A DNA stretch of 64,000 nucleotides from positions 310,001 to 374,000 of the forward strand of contig VWND01000084.1 of the NCBI GenBank assembly GCA_009599575.1, in the 5' to 3' direction. Under the pieces are notes generated by a model. It saw only the letters and a program-made list of their open reading frames with translations. It made no database searches and was not told the origin of the DNA. A program made the position numbers and the translations under genes. The DNA comes from Blumeriella jaapii (lineage: Eukaryota; Ascomycota; Leotiomycetes; Helotiales; Drepanopezizaceae). The first letter of the stretch is position 1. Each line of letters begins with the position of its first letter. Positions 34,169 through 48,363 of this stretch are shown piece after piece.

Positions 34169-37100
34169 TTTGGTGATTTACGCAAGGATTTAAATTTCGG
34201 TGTTTCGTTTTTATATATTCGCCGATGCATTTTTTAAATTCGCAGTTAAAATCGATTTCGATATTTCGCTATTACGGCTTAAAAGACTTTTTATATGGTG
34301 TTGTTCGCAGCTGTATTATATAAAAGATTCTTAATAGTTTTTTTTATTTTGCGTATAGTTATTAAATTATAAAAATATAATATATTTCAGAAACGTTTGA
34401 AATTACGGTTAGGCAATTTTGAACCGTGCGAAATTCAAAACTCGAAAATCGCTTTTTTGTTTAAAAATAACAAATCGAATATTGGTTTATACGCTTCGAC
34501 CGCTGCGCTCGGCCCTTTTGAATTAGATTTTTTTTGATTAAACGCTTGGCGAAAACTTAATTTTCTGATTTTACGCTTTATGATTATAACAATTATAATT
34601 TGCGGCTTTTTATTAAAAATAATAAGAAAATGGCTGTACGTGCATTAATTTAAGCTACGAAATATCGAAACCGTAAATTATATAATAATATTATATTAAT
34701 CCAGTTAATTTATTAAAAAACAAGTTTTTTAATACGCTATTTAAATATCTAGACGCAATTTTATTTTATTTAATTTTTTCAAAAAACACAAAAATCTTTT
34801 TAATAATTCCTTTATTAAAAACGATTTTTTTTATATTAAAAACTTTTAATTTGCAATTCCAGAAAACATTTATTTATTTAATTCAAATCCTACCAATATT
34901 TTTATTAATATTATAAACAACGACGCTTTTCGTTTTTTTATGCGAGGCCGTATACCCCTTTTTGGCTCCTTTGATGCACTTTTATTTAATAGCGCTAATA
35001 TTACCGATTTTATCGAAAAGTATAAAAAAACTTATAAAAATTTCGGAGTTTTTGAAACTAAAATATTCGATAAACTTTTTCGTTATTATAACCCAATTAT
35101 TAAAAATATTATTAAATCGATAAATAAATAAAAGGCTATTAAGGCTCGAAACTGGCGTAAGCTAGTTAAAGCTTTGAAATCGGAATTCCGAAACTACGAC
35201 CGTTAATAAATTCGCGATACTATCGCTTTTTTTAAACAGTTTGTTATAACGATTCGCTAAACCAAAAAACTTAAAGCTTATTATCGTATTTATACGAAGA
35301 TTTTTAACGTTTTCGTTAATAAAAAGGTTTTAAGCGAAATCGAGTAAGAAAGATTGTTTTTATTTGGCTTTCCAATCAGCATTCGTAATAAAACCATTAA
35401 GCATTTTAAAATTGATAAATAAAACCCTGAAACTTTCGATTAATATTTTAAATTTATAGAATTCGTTTTTAAGCAAAACCAAAGCGAACGTACTATCGAA
35501 GCTATAAACTAAAAGAAATCTTTTTTTTTTATTTATAAAAAAAACGTAGAAGCTTTAATGCAAAAATATGCCCAGCCACTAAGAATTACCGAAATCGCTA
35601 AAAAACAATTAGTTATTATATTATTTAATCGTTTTGCAAAATTTATAAGCTTGGAAAAGCTTAATAAGAATATCGAAATTCTCGTATTAAAATTTACCGA
35701 TATTAAAATTTAAGGATTTTAAAGCAAAATCGAAAGTTTTATATAACAGCAGAAAAAACTTTTTTATATTAATTCGAATAATAAAAACGATTAAAATAGA
35801 TTTTATAACAACTACTTTTTTTAAAATGCGCGAAGCGATCAGCTTCGCCAAGCCATCGTAAAAGTAATAGCTGCTTAATAATAATCTTTTCGTATTAGCG
35901 ATCAGAATTAGCAAAATATTAATTATAATAACAATTATCAAAAAGAAAAAAAAATCAACGCGGAAATCAAAATCGCGGCTATCAAAATGATAAAAATAAT
36001 TATTAAAACAAACTCCGTGGCTTTAAATATGAATTTTGTGACAACAGAAAAATTTATTGCGAAAAACCTTATATTCGCTTAGAATACAAAGCATTTAATT
36101 TTTGTATAAATAATAGAATTTGTTATATTAATAAATACGAAGCAATCTGCCTCGGACCGACGAAAGCAGAAATAGGCCCTTTTAACAAAGCTGAAAACCA
36201 GAGCTAATTAAATATTATTCGCTTAAAAATAAAAAGTACGAAATGGAACGACTGTTTAAAAAACAAAAAAGATGCAAAAACGATTTTTATTAATAAAAGA
36301 AAAAACATTTCAAAAAGCGTATTAATTAAAAAAAATTTTTTTATTCTAAATGTAAATAAAATTTAAGTTTATAAATAAAAAACAAATATATATATTACAA
36401 ATGCAAATATCGCATCTGCAAATATTATAGCGGCATAATTAAGCCAGCGAATTATAAAAAAGCAAAATGCTTCTGTTTTATTCGCCAAACCAGCTGGTAT
36501 AAAAAAAAACGTTAAAATCGAAAAAAAGAAAAATTTTAAAATTCGAAAAAAAACCGATAAAATTATCAGAAAAACGCTTATAATAAAAAAAATTAACAAC
36601 GATATAAAAGATATCGATATCGATATTTCGGTTTAAATTATTTAGAAAATATCAGCTTTTAAGCGCCTATTATTAATGCGAAACGAAAAATAAATCGATA
36701 AATATATTAGCTCCGAAGCCGTCGACGAAGCTATTAAAAAAATCATAAAATAAAAAATTAAATTAAAATTCAGCGATTTATTTAATATAAAAAAAAGATT
36801 CGATAAAATTATTAATAAATAAATTTCTGTATTAAAAAAAAACGAAAAAGTTAAAATTATTCGAGAAAAAAACGATTTTGAATTAAAAAAAAATCAGAAA
36901 GAAATTTACAATATCGCAATTAATTTAGCCGATAAAAAAAAATTTTCGGAAAAAGTCAGCTTTTTAATTTTTGTTATAAAAATTTAAAAATTAAAACGAC
37001 GAAACTGCTTTTACACGGCCATAAAAGCGCTAAAAATAAAAATTATATTTAAGAAAAGTACGACCGCCTTCGTTTTATTCGATAATAAAACCGAAATTAA

Positions 37101-40100
37101 TTGCATAAACCAAAAAACAGCCGAAGCTAATAGCGTTTTAATTATTATCGATAAACGAATAATTTATACTACCGTTAATAAAAATATTATTAAATTTAAT
37201 AAAATTGTACGAAATATAAAAATGGACGTTGAAAGTATTATTATTTATAAAAACTTTTTAATAATAAAAAAATGCTTCCATTTTATTATTTTTGAAATGC
37301 TCTGAATTTTAAAAAGTTTCGTCAGTTTTAAATACACCGAGAACGGCTAAATAAAAGTCTTTTTCTGGAATTGGAATCGGTTTTTTCAAAATCAAATTAC
37401 CGTCGCCGGCGATAAAATCTTTTTAATCGACGTTTTATCGGAAAACGAATAGCCGGCTTTAGTTTTAAAACAAACGCTAAGCTATAATAAAACCTGGAAA
37501 ATACTCGGTTAAAAGCATTTACGTTATTAATCGAAATGGCACCGCGAATAAAATTGGCTAATATTAATATTTTTGGCTATTAATTCGGAAATAAAAATTC
37601 CGAAGATTTCGTTTTTGTATTAAATAAATCCGACCTATATATTCTACCTTTTTGTATTAATATTAGCATTTTTTATAAGCGTAAAGCTGATAAAATACGA
37701 TTCGTGAATCTCGGCGAATCCGGTAAAAATATTTTCGGAAAAATAAACGATTAATTTAAAAAAAATAAAATAATAAAATTATTTTAATTAATTATTAGCG
37801 AATTCGAAGAATTTATTACCGGCCGATTTTCCAGCTTATTATTTGACAGCCGATTTACAAAAAAACGATTTATTAATTTAGCAATCGGAATTTAATTTTT
37901 GCCAAAAGAAAAAAAGGTTTTATACGAAATTCTACGCAATCGAAAAAAAGCTATAGCTTTCGATTTTACCGAAATAGGCCAATTCAGTTTTAACGTTACG
38001 TTTTATATCGATATTAAAATCGTATTTTACGAAGCTTGGCAAAAAAAACCTTTTTAGTTCCTAAAGCCTTTCAGAATAAAATGGTCGAAATACTAAAAAA
38101 ACGAATTAAGCAAAAAATCTTCGAATTCTGCCACGGCCTATACAAAAACAAATAGTTTATCGTTGCGAAAAAAAAAAAAAACATTTACAAATTTATTACC
38201 GCAGTCGTCGAAATAAACAAAATAACGATACGAAACGTTAACGTGCTATTTAACGTCGATTAATTTTCAAACGAATTCGCAAAACTAACGATCGCTTTTT
38301 TTTTCGATTTGTTTTCCGGCTACGATTATTTAATATTTAATTTACGATTTCGAAATATAACGGCAATTTAAATTCCAATCGGTTTATTACGTATAACCAG
38401 AGTATTTATAAAAGCCATTAATTTAATCGTTTAATTCGTAAAAGTCGTATATAAAATCCTTATGATTTGCATTTCCGATATTGCTCTGCTTTACGTTAAC
38501 GACGTCGGAATAAAAAGCCCCAGATTATATTATAATAATAAAAAGATTTTTTCTAAAATTCGACGTTATATAATAAAATATATTTAAAACATCGACAAAA
38601 TTATGGTTTGTTTCGAAAAAGCCAAAGCTATTATTAGCCCTCGATTAAAATTTTGTATATCCGAAATAAATATCGTCGATTATATAATTAATAGCGCTAG
38701 CCGCCATTTTTAACGAAAAAAAATTAAAAAGATTTGCGAATAAAAAAGTGTAAAAATATTACCGAAGCCAGAGCTTTTATTGGCGTTGTGATTTACTACC
38801 GTAATTAAATTAAAAACTTTTTTCAAAAAACCGCATTTATTTACGTTACGATAAAAAAAAAAGTCGATTTCGTTTAAAAAAAAAAATAAAATAAAATTAT
38901 AAAAGTTTTTAAAAGCGATTTTTTATCGGTTTTATCGCTTATACGGATCGATTATAATCCAAACGCAAAAAAAATTATTTTAATTATCGACGCTAATATT
39001 TTCGGTTAGAAAGCTGTATTATAACAAATCGATAAAAATAAAAAACGATATTTTTTACGATTCGAAAACGGCTTATGATTTTTCGCGAAAGCACGCTACG
39101 ATGCTATTAAACGAAAATGTCGAAGCGCTTTTAAAATAATAAAAAAAATAAAAAGCGAATTGTACGGCGTATATTTTATTTTGAAAACAGACGCAAAAGT
39201 TTTTGTCGATCAATTAAATAGAAAAGCTAGTGATTTATTAAAAGCGTTCGTTATTAATTAAATAATTTAAATACGATTTATAAATTTCGAAATTAAATAT
39301 ATTAAAAAAATAATTAATATAGCGGCAGACGGCTTTTTTAAACGAAAACGCTTTTATCCGTTTGATTTCGTTAAATAAAACGAATAAAATATCGACGAAT
39401 AAATCGCTAACGAAATCGGCTGCTTTGTTATTTGCGCTTTTGGTTTTATAAAACCAAAACCATTCGCGTTGCTATTTCGGCTGGCACCGCGAATGAAAAA
39501 TATTAATTTTCGGACCGAAAAAGCATTCGCGTTATTATTTCGATTAGCACCGCGAATAAATTTAATCGAAAACGATCGGAATAAACCGATTAACGACGAA
39601 GATAAATTTTTAATCGATAATTACGAAACCGAAGATTTTATTTAATTATATATTATTTAACTATTTTATTTAAATTATTTAACGTGCTAAATTATCAGTT
39701 TAAATTATTTAAAAACCAAGCTTTCGATTATATTTTAGCCGATAAAAAATTATATAAAATAAAAAATAATATATATTAAAAACGCTTAATAATAAATAAT
39801 AAAGCCGATAAGTTTTAAATTATAAAAAAAGTCTACGAGAAAATGTTTTATAAAAAAGCTAAAACCATTTATTACCGAATCAAAAACGATTTCTGATAAA
39901 AAAAATACTTCGAAAACTGCAAAGCTTTCGTTAAAAGCTGCATTTTTTATTAAAAACGAAAGCTTAGCCGAAAAAAAAACTTATTATATCCGACGTAGTT
40001 TTTTAAAATCTAAGAAAAAGTTAATTTCGACGTTATACGCGTATCGATTACCGATCGCGGTTATATATATTTCGTGTTTGTTATTAACGATTTATTTAAA

Positions 40101-40900
40101 TAATTTAAAAAGCGATTTTTCCGAAACGTTATTTCCGAAGTTATAACGACTTTTTTTTAAAAAAACGTTATATATCGACACGGTTTGTTCGGCAAATTAA
40201 ACGTCGATAATAAATTCGAAAACAAAGGCGTTGTCGAAACTTTTACAAAAAAATACGATATTTAACGCATTTAAATCTTAGCTTATAATTCGAAAGGCAA
40301 CGGATTCGTAGAACGAGATTATAGAAATATTTTTAACGGCTTTTTAAAAGCTATTCGAAAGGGCTATAAGCGTTGGTCGCGGAAATTTTCGGAAATGCTT
40401 TTTGTTATACGTATATATATATACGTTTTTATTAAAATAATTTTATTTTTTATTTAATACGGCAAAAACGCTCGATTGCTTTTGGAAATAAAATGGCTTG
40501 TATAAAAGTTTTATAACGTAATTAAAATAAAAACGAAAGCAAATTTATTAGTAATAAAATTTAAACAATTAAATTACCGCGATATAAATATAAATAAAAT
40601 AATTTTAAAAAAAAAAAATATAAAAAAGCAGCTAAAAAAGTTTAGGATAGAATTAAGGTTTTAAAAAAAACGCTAATTAGAAAAAAAGATTTGGTTTTAA
40701 TTTACAACGTTTAACGCGCTATCGATAAATCGGCCGATATTAAATTTAATTATAAATGGCTCGGATTTTACGAAGTATGCGAAGCCGAATTAAATAAAAG
40801 CTATTATAAGCTTACGAAACTCGATAAAACAAAACTAAAAAAAACGTTCGCCGCCAACCGATTAAAGCGATTTTACAAAAGAAATTAGTAAATTTATTTT
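34169..40900 (+). pseudogene. Gypsy-2B Gag-Pol, heavily RIP-mutated
   Basis: Same order as 2A. Gag from about 34,914 (the ATG is now ATA; the readable part begins near 34,940). Protease at about 37,050-37,390 with a damaged catalytic block. RT at about 37,980-38,750, RNase H to 39,420, the hairpin pair at 39,470-39,560, and integrase to about 40,890 (ANRLKRFYKRN survives). Far fewer long open segments remain than in 2A. Confidence 0.8.
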
Positions 40901-41599
40901 CTGGATTTTGAATTAAATAGCGATTCCGATTCCAGCGATTTCGACGACGATTCCGATTAAAACGATTATACTTTTGAAAAAAAAAAACCTTTTAAAAAAG
41001 TTTAAAAGCAGCCGAACGATAATTCCGCTGCTGAAAATATAATTTAAATCGTGATTTTATTTATAACCGAGAAAAAGAAAAGTGCTTACAAGATTGTTTA
41101 TTAATTGTTTTACTGTTTTTATTATTTATTATTTTCCTTTTTATTATATATTATTTTATTGTTTTTGTTTTGCTTATTTGTATATAATTTAATTATTTTG
41201 TTTTATATATATTATTTATTTTTAAGACTTTTTTTTATATTATTTGGAATATCTACTGTATTTTTTTTTATTTAATTATACTTTTGTTTATCAAAATAAA
41301 AGCTTTGTATATATTTGAGCCGCATATCCGATATATTTATATTATTCGTATATTTTACGAAAATTATTTTTTATATATTTTATTGTTTGCTATTTGCTGT
41401 ATTATTTATTATTTTCGTTGTTCTGAACGGATGCCTGTCTAAATAGTTATAATTTATTGGAAAAACAATATGCGAATTTCCGTAACTTTTAATTACAAAT
41501 ATTTTATAATTCCCGTACTTTTTTTTATTTATTTTTTAACAAATATAATACACTTTTTTAATTAATAAACCTATCGATATTATATCGTTTTCTAAGCAA

Positions 41600-44500
41600 A
41601 GCGTTATTAAATTTGGCAAACTTATTTTTAATTTATTTTAAAACGAAATTATTATACGCAATTTTTTCGAATTTAAGCAAATATATAATATCGCTATTTT
41701 AAATTAATAAGCAGCTTTCGTAAAAACGTTTATAAAGTAATTCGATATAATAATTGAAAACGTTAACGAATTTTTATTCGATTACGAAAGCTTCGTTAAA
41801 GCTGAATTTATTTGCAAAAATTTTAATTACGATAAGTTTTTGCTAAATTACGACAACGTTTTAAAAATCTTCGCCGAAGCAAAAAAAGCTCGGAATAACA
41901 AAAAAAAAATAACCGATCGAATATTACGCTTTTTGCCAAATCAACGAAAAAAAAATATTTAAAAATACGTTTTTAGCAAAATTACCGGTGTTATTTTATT
42001 TCGGCATTTCGCTCGCTTTTTCGAAACTATTACTTTTACGAAAAAAAAAATCTGAATATTAAACGCTTATATTTTTAAAGCGCAAATTTTAAAAGTTAAT
42101 AATTCAAAAGCTCGCAAATTTATAGACTTTTTTATAATTGTTTGCAAACTGGTCGACGACGCTATATAATCGCTAAAAAAAGTTTTAGTCGGCTGCGAAA
42201 CTTTAAATCTGATTTTTTTTTAAAGCAAAAGATTAAGCGTCGCTAAATGCGGCATTTTTATACCGAAAAAAAAAACGATATTATTCCGACATTTTAAATT
42301 TACGACGACGAAAAAAACGAAAAAGCTAATATTATTTTCGTTTAGTTCGAAAAAACATACGCGGTAGCAATTAATATTTTTAAAGCAGCTAAAATAATTT
42401 AGCGATTTTTATTTTTAATTATCGAAAACGAATTAAAAAACGAAATTAAAAACGTAACAGCAAATAACCGTTTATTCGAATATAAAAAGCTTATTATATT
42501 TGTGGAAACGATTTCGAAAAAAATAAAAACAGAAAACGTAAAAAAGCGCGCCGATATTTCCGAAATCTTTTTTATTCGAAGGAGAAAATTATTCGCGTCG
42601 CTAGCAAAAAAAGCATCGCGAATAAAAACAGCCGGAAATCAACGCCGAATTATAAATTTTAAGCCAGTTAATAAAAAACGCGACGATTTTACAAAATCAA
42701 ATTTAAAATATTTTAGCATTCCGAAAAAAAAGAATTCAAACGATTTTAAATCTGATTTTTCGAAATTAAATACGCAAATATTAAAAACGCTTGCTGCGTT
42801 TAAAAACGTCGAATCGCTAATATTTTAAATTTTAATAAAAGTATTTAAAATCTCGATTATTACGCGATTCGATCGAAAAAGCTTAAAAAAAAATATCGAA
42901 ATTATCGCGGAAAAAATTATATAAAAAGTACAAAATCAAATTATTTTGCTTAAAACTTTCGCTTTCGACGACGAAACAATTTAAAAATTTTATTTCGACA
43001 TTTTTATATAAAAGCTAAATAAATCCGTCAGCTTTTTTTTTTTTGCTTCGAACGAAAATTAAATTAAGCTTTTTTCGGAAAATTGCAAATATAATACGTT
43101 AAAACAAATAAAAAAAACTTTTGAAAACGATAATCCGTTTTTACTCGAGCTTTTTTTCGTTGAAAAACTCCGATTTTTTAATTTCGTTTTTATAAATAAC
43201 GTAACGCTAAAAAAAACGGCAAGTTTTGCTATTTTCACGTATATTATTACGCGGCGTATTACGATTTAATTATAAAAAAAATTAACGTTATCGGTTTTGC
43301 TAATCGATTCGCTGCTATTAAAAACTCGGATTATAACGTATTCGAAATTGATTTTAATAATTAATTTATATTCCGACGAAAAACTGCGAAAATTATTTAA
43401 GCGCATATTAAGGTTTATTTGGGTTACGCAAATTTTAAAGCAGATCCTAAGACTTTTAGCGCGATTATAAAATTCGATTAAAACGTAGAAAAATAAAAGC
43501 AACGAGTATTTTCAAAAGCCGATTTTTTTGGCCTTTCGACCGAAAATATATTTTAAAATCTGCTTAAACTAAGCTGCGAATTCGTTAATTACGTAAGGTT
43601 TTACAACGGAGAAAACAAGCCACTGCTGCATTTTATAAAAAAAAAAATAGTTATATATAAGTATTATTTCCGATTAATTAAAACCTAAAAAGCGCTTACA
43701 GCTTTTTTCGCTAATATGTTTTACAGTTTTATTTAACAAGCTTTCAGAATGCATTCCGGCTTTTACTTCGCTGTTTTAATTATCCGGAACTTTGGAAACT
43801 GCCGCTTCGTAGCATATTTTAACGTTTCGATCGTTTTAGATTTCGTTGGCTCCGACCGTATTATAATTACAAAGTTCGATATCGCCGATTTTTAAGAAAA
43901 AGAAAAAATCGAAGATTTTACCGACGTTATTTTCGATTATTACGTTTTGCTTGCATTCGCATATAATTCGGGAATAATCGAAATTTATTTACAATTATAT
44001 CACGACGCCAAGCTAATTAAAATTATTCAGAAAGGCTCAGCTTTTTTGTATTTTAGCGCGTTTAAAGCAATGGCCTCGGTTATTTTATCGGATTATAAAA
44101 CCGAAAGCTACGGAATAAAAAATAAAATAATTTTTGTCAGCTTTTCGATTAAGCAAAAGGTTTTCGTTAGATTCAAAATTTAAAAAACCGACGGCGTAAT
44201 ATTAATTTATTCGAATAATTACACGGCGTAAAAATACAGAAATTATTTCGAAAACGATAATCCGATAAGCAATTTGATATTATTTATATTGCGGCGAAAG
44301 CAATTATAATATTTTCGGTAGTTTCGATTGCAAACGATTATTTCCGAATTATTCCGTGGAATAGTCTTTTTTACAGGCCTCGGAGCCTTTTCAAAAGCAT
44401 TCGTCGGTAAATAACCGTGGTCCGACCTATTAGTTTTACGCAAAGCAAAAGCGTTAATCGGTTTTAATCACGACGAATTAATCAATTATTTTTACGATTT

Positions 44501-44760
44501 TAATATAAGATTTTTTAGCGTTTTTTGCAAAACGTAAAACTACGTTCAGAAGTTGAAATCTATTATTTACGAAGAAAAATCGTAGAAAGCATTCGTCGCG
44601 GCGACGCTTAATAATATTATCGACGAAAAAGCTATCAAAACGTTCGTAGATTTGAACGATATTTCGATTAATATTTCGTTAAATTATTTTTTAAAAAAGC
44701 AGAATAAACAAAATGATTTAAACGATAAGCGAAACGCTATCTTTTTATAGGAGCTAACAG
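41600..44760 (+). pseudogene. Gypsy-2B accessory frames x and y
   Basis: Counterpart of 22,620-25,740. Frame x keeps an open part at 42,502-42,828 and frame y at 43,947-44,183. The second frame again lies -1 to the first. Gypsy-2B has 81 nt (43,927-44,007) that 2A lacks, coding for a hydrophobic stretch (FDYYVLLAFAYNSG). These nt are bounded by a CGACG repeat. Function unknown. Confidence 0.7.
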
Positions 44761-44926
44761 CAAAAAAACCAAAAACGGATTAAAAAACGAAAAAGTATAA
44801 AATTAAAAAGTTCGGTTTTTAATTGATTGGTTTAAACTAAATAGGATAAACTAGATTGCATTTATTAAAATTATATTTTTTTTTGGTCGTAATCAGAAAC
44901 GATTACGTATATTATTTAGAACAGAA

Positions 44927-45193
44927 TATAAAACGGTAATATTTTGTATTAATAAAAGTTGGTAGTTTTAATTATAATCGAAGCATAAACCCCTCCGAAA
45001 CCTTCTGCCATTGACTACCTTTAATAGGTATAAAAGCAAAGCATTCTTTTAGATAGTATTATAAATACGCAGTTTAATTCATACCTTTATTTATTTTTTT
45101 TTTCTTTTTTTTAGTCTTTTTTAGAGATTCCTTAGATTATTTTACCCACCGATATATGGCCGTATCAGTCTGGTTTTCCTACCTACTTTTACA
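44927..45193 (+). repeat. 3' LTR of Gypsy-2B
   Basis: Begins TATAAAACGG, ends CTTTTACA. The right (outer) end is better kept than the left. Confidence 0.9.
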
Positions 45194-45244
45194 GTACCAA
45201 TGGATAAAAGCTCGAAAGCGCGCTTTTTTCGGACGAGAAGGTAA

Positions 45245-45511
45245 TATAACGATTTACTCTTTTGCCACCTTGTGTATCACCCCAGCAACTACGTGTAGCT
45301 GCAAGCTCCCTGGTCTTTTAATAGGTCTTCTATCAATTATAAAAACTATTATGTATATAAAGCTCTTTTCCCTTAGCAACCTCTGCCTTCTGCAATTGTT
45401 GATTCTAAATGAATATTTTTGTTACAAAACCAAAGGCTCGTTTCTCATACCATATGAACACGGCGACCAGTTGACTGATCTCCCAGCCCTCCGACTGATT
45501 AGATCGTCACA
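45245..45511 (+). repeat. 3' LTR of Gypsy-1A
   Basis: Preceded by a purine-rich tract (ggacgagaaggtaa, about 45,231-45,244) that fits a polypurine tract. Its right half is nearly unmutated; the left half carries most of the changes. Confidence 0.9.
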
Positions 45512-45516
45512 ATACG

Positions 45517-46500
45517 CATTTCGAAAAAATAATATAATTACGCGGTACAAAACGTTTTAACCACGGTTCCGAAGCTATTCGGCGACGTTTTCTATTGCTT
45601 AAAATATATAAAAAACGAAATTTTTATTTAAATTAAAATTAAATCGATTAATACGCGCTTTTTCCGATACAAAGCGAATTTAATTATAAGCAAGCAAACT
45701 TGGATTATTTTTTTTTTACAGCCAATCAAAAGCTTTATTTTTTTCGGCGTCAGCGTCCAAACCAAATTTATTAATAAAAAACCGGCTATATTTTGCTACG
45801 ATTTTAAATATTAAAGCTTTTGCAATTTATTAGCTTGCATCCGATACGTTCGCTGCAATTATTATAACAACCGAATACAAAACTACGATGGCCCGATTGG
45901 TTTTAATTGCAAAGCAGTTTTATAATACGCGAATTTGTTATAAGCTATACGCTGCGGATTATTTACGCTGTTTTGCGGCTTTTCGCCGCGTAAATAATAA
46001 AATAATACGATTAATTAAAAAAAAACTGAAAGCTATCCGGCGATTAAAAAAAGCGGTTTATTCGGTCGCGGTTATTTTTATTATTAAAATTTTTATTTTT
46101 TTTAAATAATAATAATTCGGTTTTTAATAACGCGGACCGAAAAAAAAAAAAAACGCGGAAACGCCGTAATAATATACGAGCAAAAACCACCGCGCTTTTA
46201 ATTATTATTTCCGCCGCGGTTACGGTTACAACGCCGAACGTAACTTTTTCGGACCGTTTAATCCGAAACTTAATTTTAAAGCAATCGTTAAATATTTAAT
46301 ATTTTAACCGAAAAGCATATTCGATTTTCGACGATACGGCTTTCGTAGCTTTTTTCGCAAAACATATTTTTTTTTATTTCGTTAAAAGCAATCTATCCGT
46401 TTTTATCGGATTAGCTACGAAATAAATTTTAAACTTTCGCAAACGAATTAAAAAAAATAAATATTAATATTAATATTTTTATTTTTTAATAATAAAACAT
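45517..46500 (+). pseudogene. LINE ORF1 3' part with zinc-knuckle remnants
   Basis: Continues the LINE after Gypsy-1A. At about 45,775-45,950 the frame reads FCYDFKY, CNLLACIRYVRCNYYNNRIQ and DGPIGFNCKAV. This looks like two or three CCHC knuckles in which some Cys have become Tyr (TGC to TAC). Then a low-complexity tail and the gap to ORF2. Confidence 0.6.
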
Positions 46501-46539
46501 TTATATAAGCAACGCGAAGAATTTCGCAATCGAAAGTCC

Positions 46540-48096
46540 AAAATAAATCTTAATATTTGCTAAATAAACGTTTAAAAAAAACAATCGAAGCATATTATAC
46601 TTTTGCATTTATGCGATACAAAACGCATAAATATAATTTGCGTGTAAAAAACTTTAAAATACTCCGAAAACCAAAACATAAAATTATTCGTTATACGATT
46701 TGTATATACCGATCGATTTATAAAACGAAACCGAAAAGGAAATCTTCGAACGAATACGCTTTAAAATATTAATTTATATTCGAAAAAACGCAAGGCTTAA
46801 TTTATAATAACGACGATTAATTAATAATAAAAATTTGCTTTGGCTAAACGTAAATATATATTTTATTTTCAACGTATATAAACAAAGCTATATTTAATAA
46901 ATATTAAACTACGTAATATATTTCGAATCATTTTTTAATTATATAATAAGCGGCGATTTCAATGCCCGATACGACATTTTCGAGCCCGGATCGGATACGG
47001 CAAAAAGTAAAAAACATTTCGCGGATTGGGCTGTTATTTCGGATATAAATTTTATCGGCGCCGCTAACGAATCTATTTATAACAAAAAACACGTTTTGGA
47101 TTTTACTTTTTCGAACGTGCTTAATTCGATTACTACGATACGACACGATATATATAACGGCTTAAATTACGAAACTTAAATAACGATATTTTTTAGTAAA
47201 AAAAAAATATTCGTAATTTAAATATATTATAAAATATCCGATTTAAAACTCGGCAAATTTGCAAATTTAATACGCGTAAAAATTAGCCGATTTGCGAATT
47301 CCGCTATATTATTAACGCTAGAAAAGCTAAACGAATACGCGGCTGCGCTGGCTCGAATTTTTTAAAAAAGTATTACAACTGCCGGAAAGCTTTTTTAAAA
47401 AAACTTACAAGCTATTTTATAATAAATTAACGAATATTAAAAAGCTAAAAATAAACATTTGCGAATACGCAAAATAATATACGACGGTGAAATCTTCGAA
47501 AAAACCAGGCAGTTTTTCGCTATAATACGCAAAGCGAAAAAAAATTATTAGCGAAAGCTTATTAACGAAATCGATAATAACGAAAAGCTATACAAAATAA
47601 TAAGCTAGCATCGAATAACTACGAATTTTAAAGCTTTTTTATTAGTAATAAACGGCGTTATAATTAAAAATATTAAAAATAAAATTAATATTTTAAAAAA
47701 CGAAATATTTGGCCGTTTTTTAGTTACCGACGATTTCGATTAAAATTCTTTTATCGAATAAATAAAATCGGGCCATTTTTTTTAAGCAGATTTCGTATCG
47801 TTCGAAAAAATAAAAAAATATTACATCGGAATTATTAGTATTTTTTTAAGTATTAATCGAATTACGGTAAAACTTTTAAAAGTTTGCTAAAAAAAAATCA
47901 AAACCGCTATATAATTTATTTAACCGCTGCTTCGTAACGAACTATTTTCCGACTTTTTAAAAGCTGGCCGAAATAGCTATAATAATCAAAACCGGCAAAC
48001 GGACAAATCTTTTCCACGCTCGTAGCGCCCGATCGCTTTTTTTTTTTGCATATTTAAAAGCTTCGAAAAAATTATTATTAGCAAAATCGCGTAAAC
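46540..48096 (+). pseudogene. LINE ORF2: endonuclease and start of reverse transcriptase
   Basis: ORF2 starts near 46,557 (LNKRLKKTIEAYY, with a former Gln codon now stop). The AP-type endonuclease shows SGDFNARYD (about 46,950-46,976) and VLDFTFSN (about 47,095-47,118). RT begins after a linker: TDKSFPRS and RPIAFFFCIFKSFEKIIISK (about 47,999-48,090) match the first RT blocks of Tad-like elements. Cut at TAAAC by Gypsy-1B. Confidence 0.8.
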
Positions 48097-48363
48097 TGTA
48101 ACGATCTAATCAGTCGGAGGGCTGGGAGATCAGTCAACTGGTCGCCGTATTCATATGGTATAAGAAACGAACCTTTGGTTTTGTAACAAAAATATTCACT
48201 TAAAATCAATAACTGCAAAAAGCAGAGGTTGCTAAAAGAAAAAAGCCTTATATATATAATAGTTTCTATAGTTGATGGAAAACCCACCAGAAGACCAGGA
48301 AGCTTGTAGCTACACGTAGTTGCTAGAGTGATATACGAAATGGCAAAAGAGTAAATCGTTACA
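48097..48363 (-). repeat. 3' LTR of Gypsy-1B
   Basis: Lies left because the element is on the minus strand. The outer (left) part, with gtcggagggctgggagatca, is preserved; the inner part is more mutated. Confidence 0.9.

Larger units (their letters stand above)
33902..45193 (+). mobile_element. Gypsy-2B, second copy of the 11.3-kb gypsy element
   Basis: LTRs of 267 bp at 33,902-34,168 and 44,927-45,193. Target duplication GTAT (33,898-33,901) and GTAC (45,194-45,197), the T/C difference fitting RIP. Its 11,292 nt align with Gypsy-2A (11,217 nt) along the full length. It is more heavily mutated than 2A. It sits in the 3' end of Gypsy-1A. Confidence 0.9.
8361..45511 (+). mobile_element. Gypsy-1A, chromodomain Ty3/gypsy retrotransposon, interrupted twice
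   Basis: LTRs of 267 bp at 8,361-8,627 and 45,245-45,511. Target duplication GTACG (8,356-8,360) and ATACG (45,512-45,516), the G/A change fitting RIP. Its own sequence is 8,361-8,959, 28,402-33,901 and 45,198-45,511, in all 6,413 nt, nearly the length of Gypsy-1B (6,412). It was entered by the copia element at AGCGT (8,955-8,959) and by Gypsy-2B at GTAY (33,898-33,901). Gene order is Gag, protease, RT, RNase H, integrase, chromodomain. All frames are broken by RIP-type stops. Confidence 0.9.
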
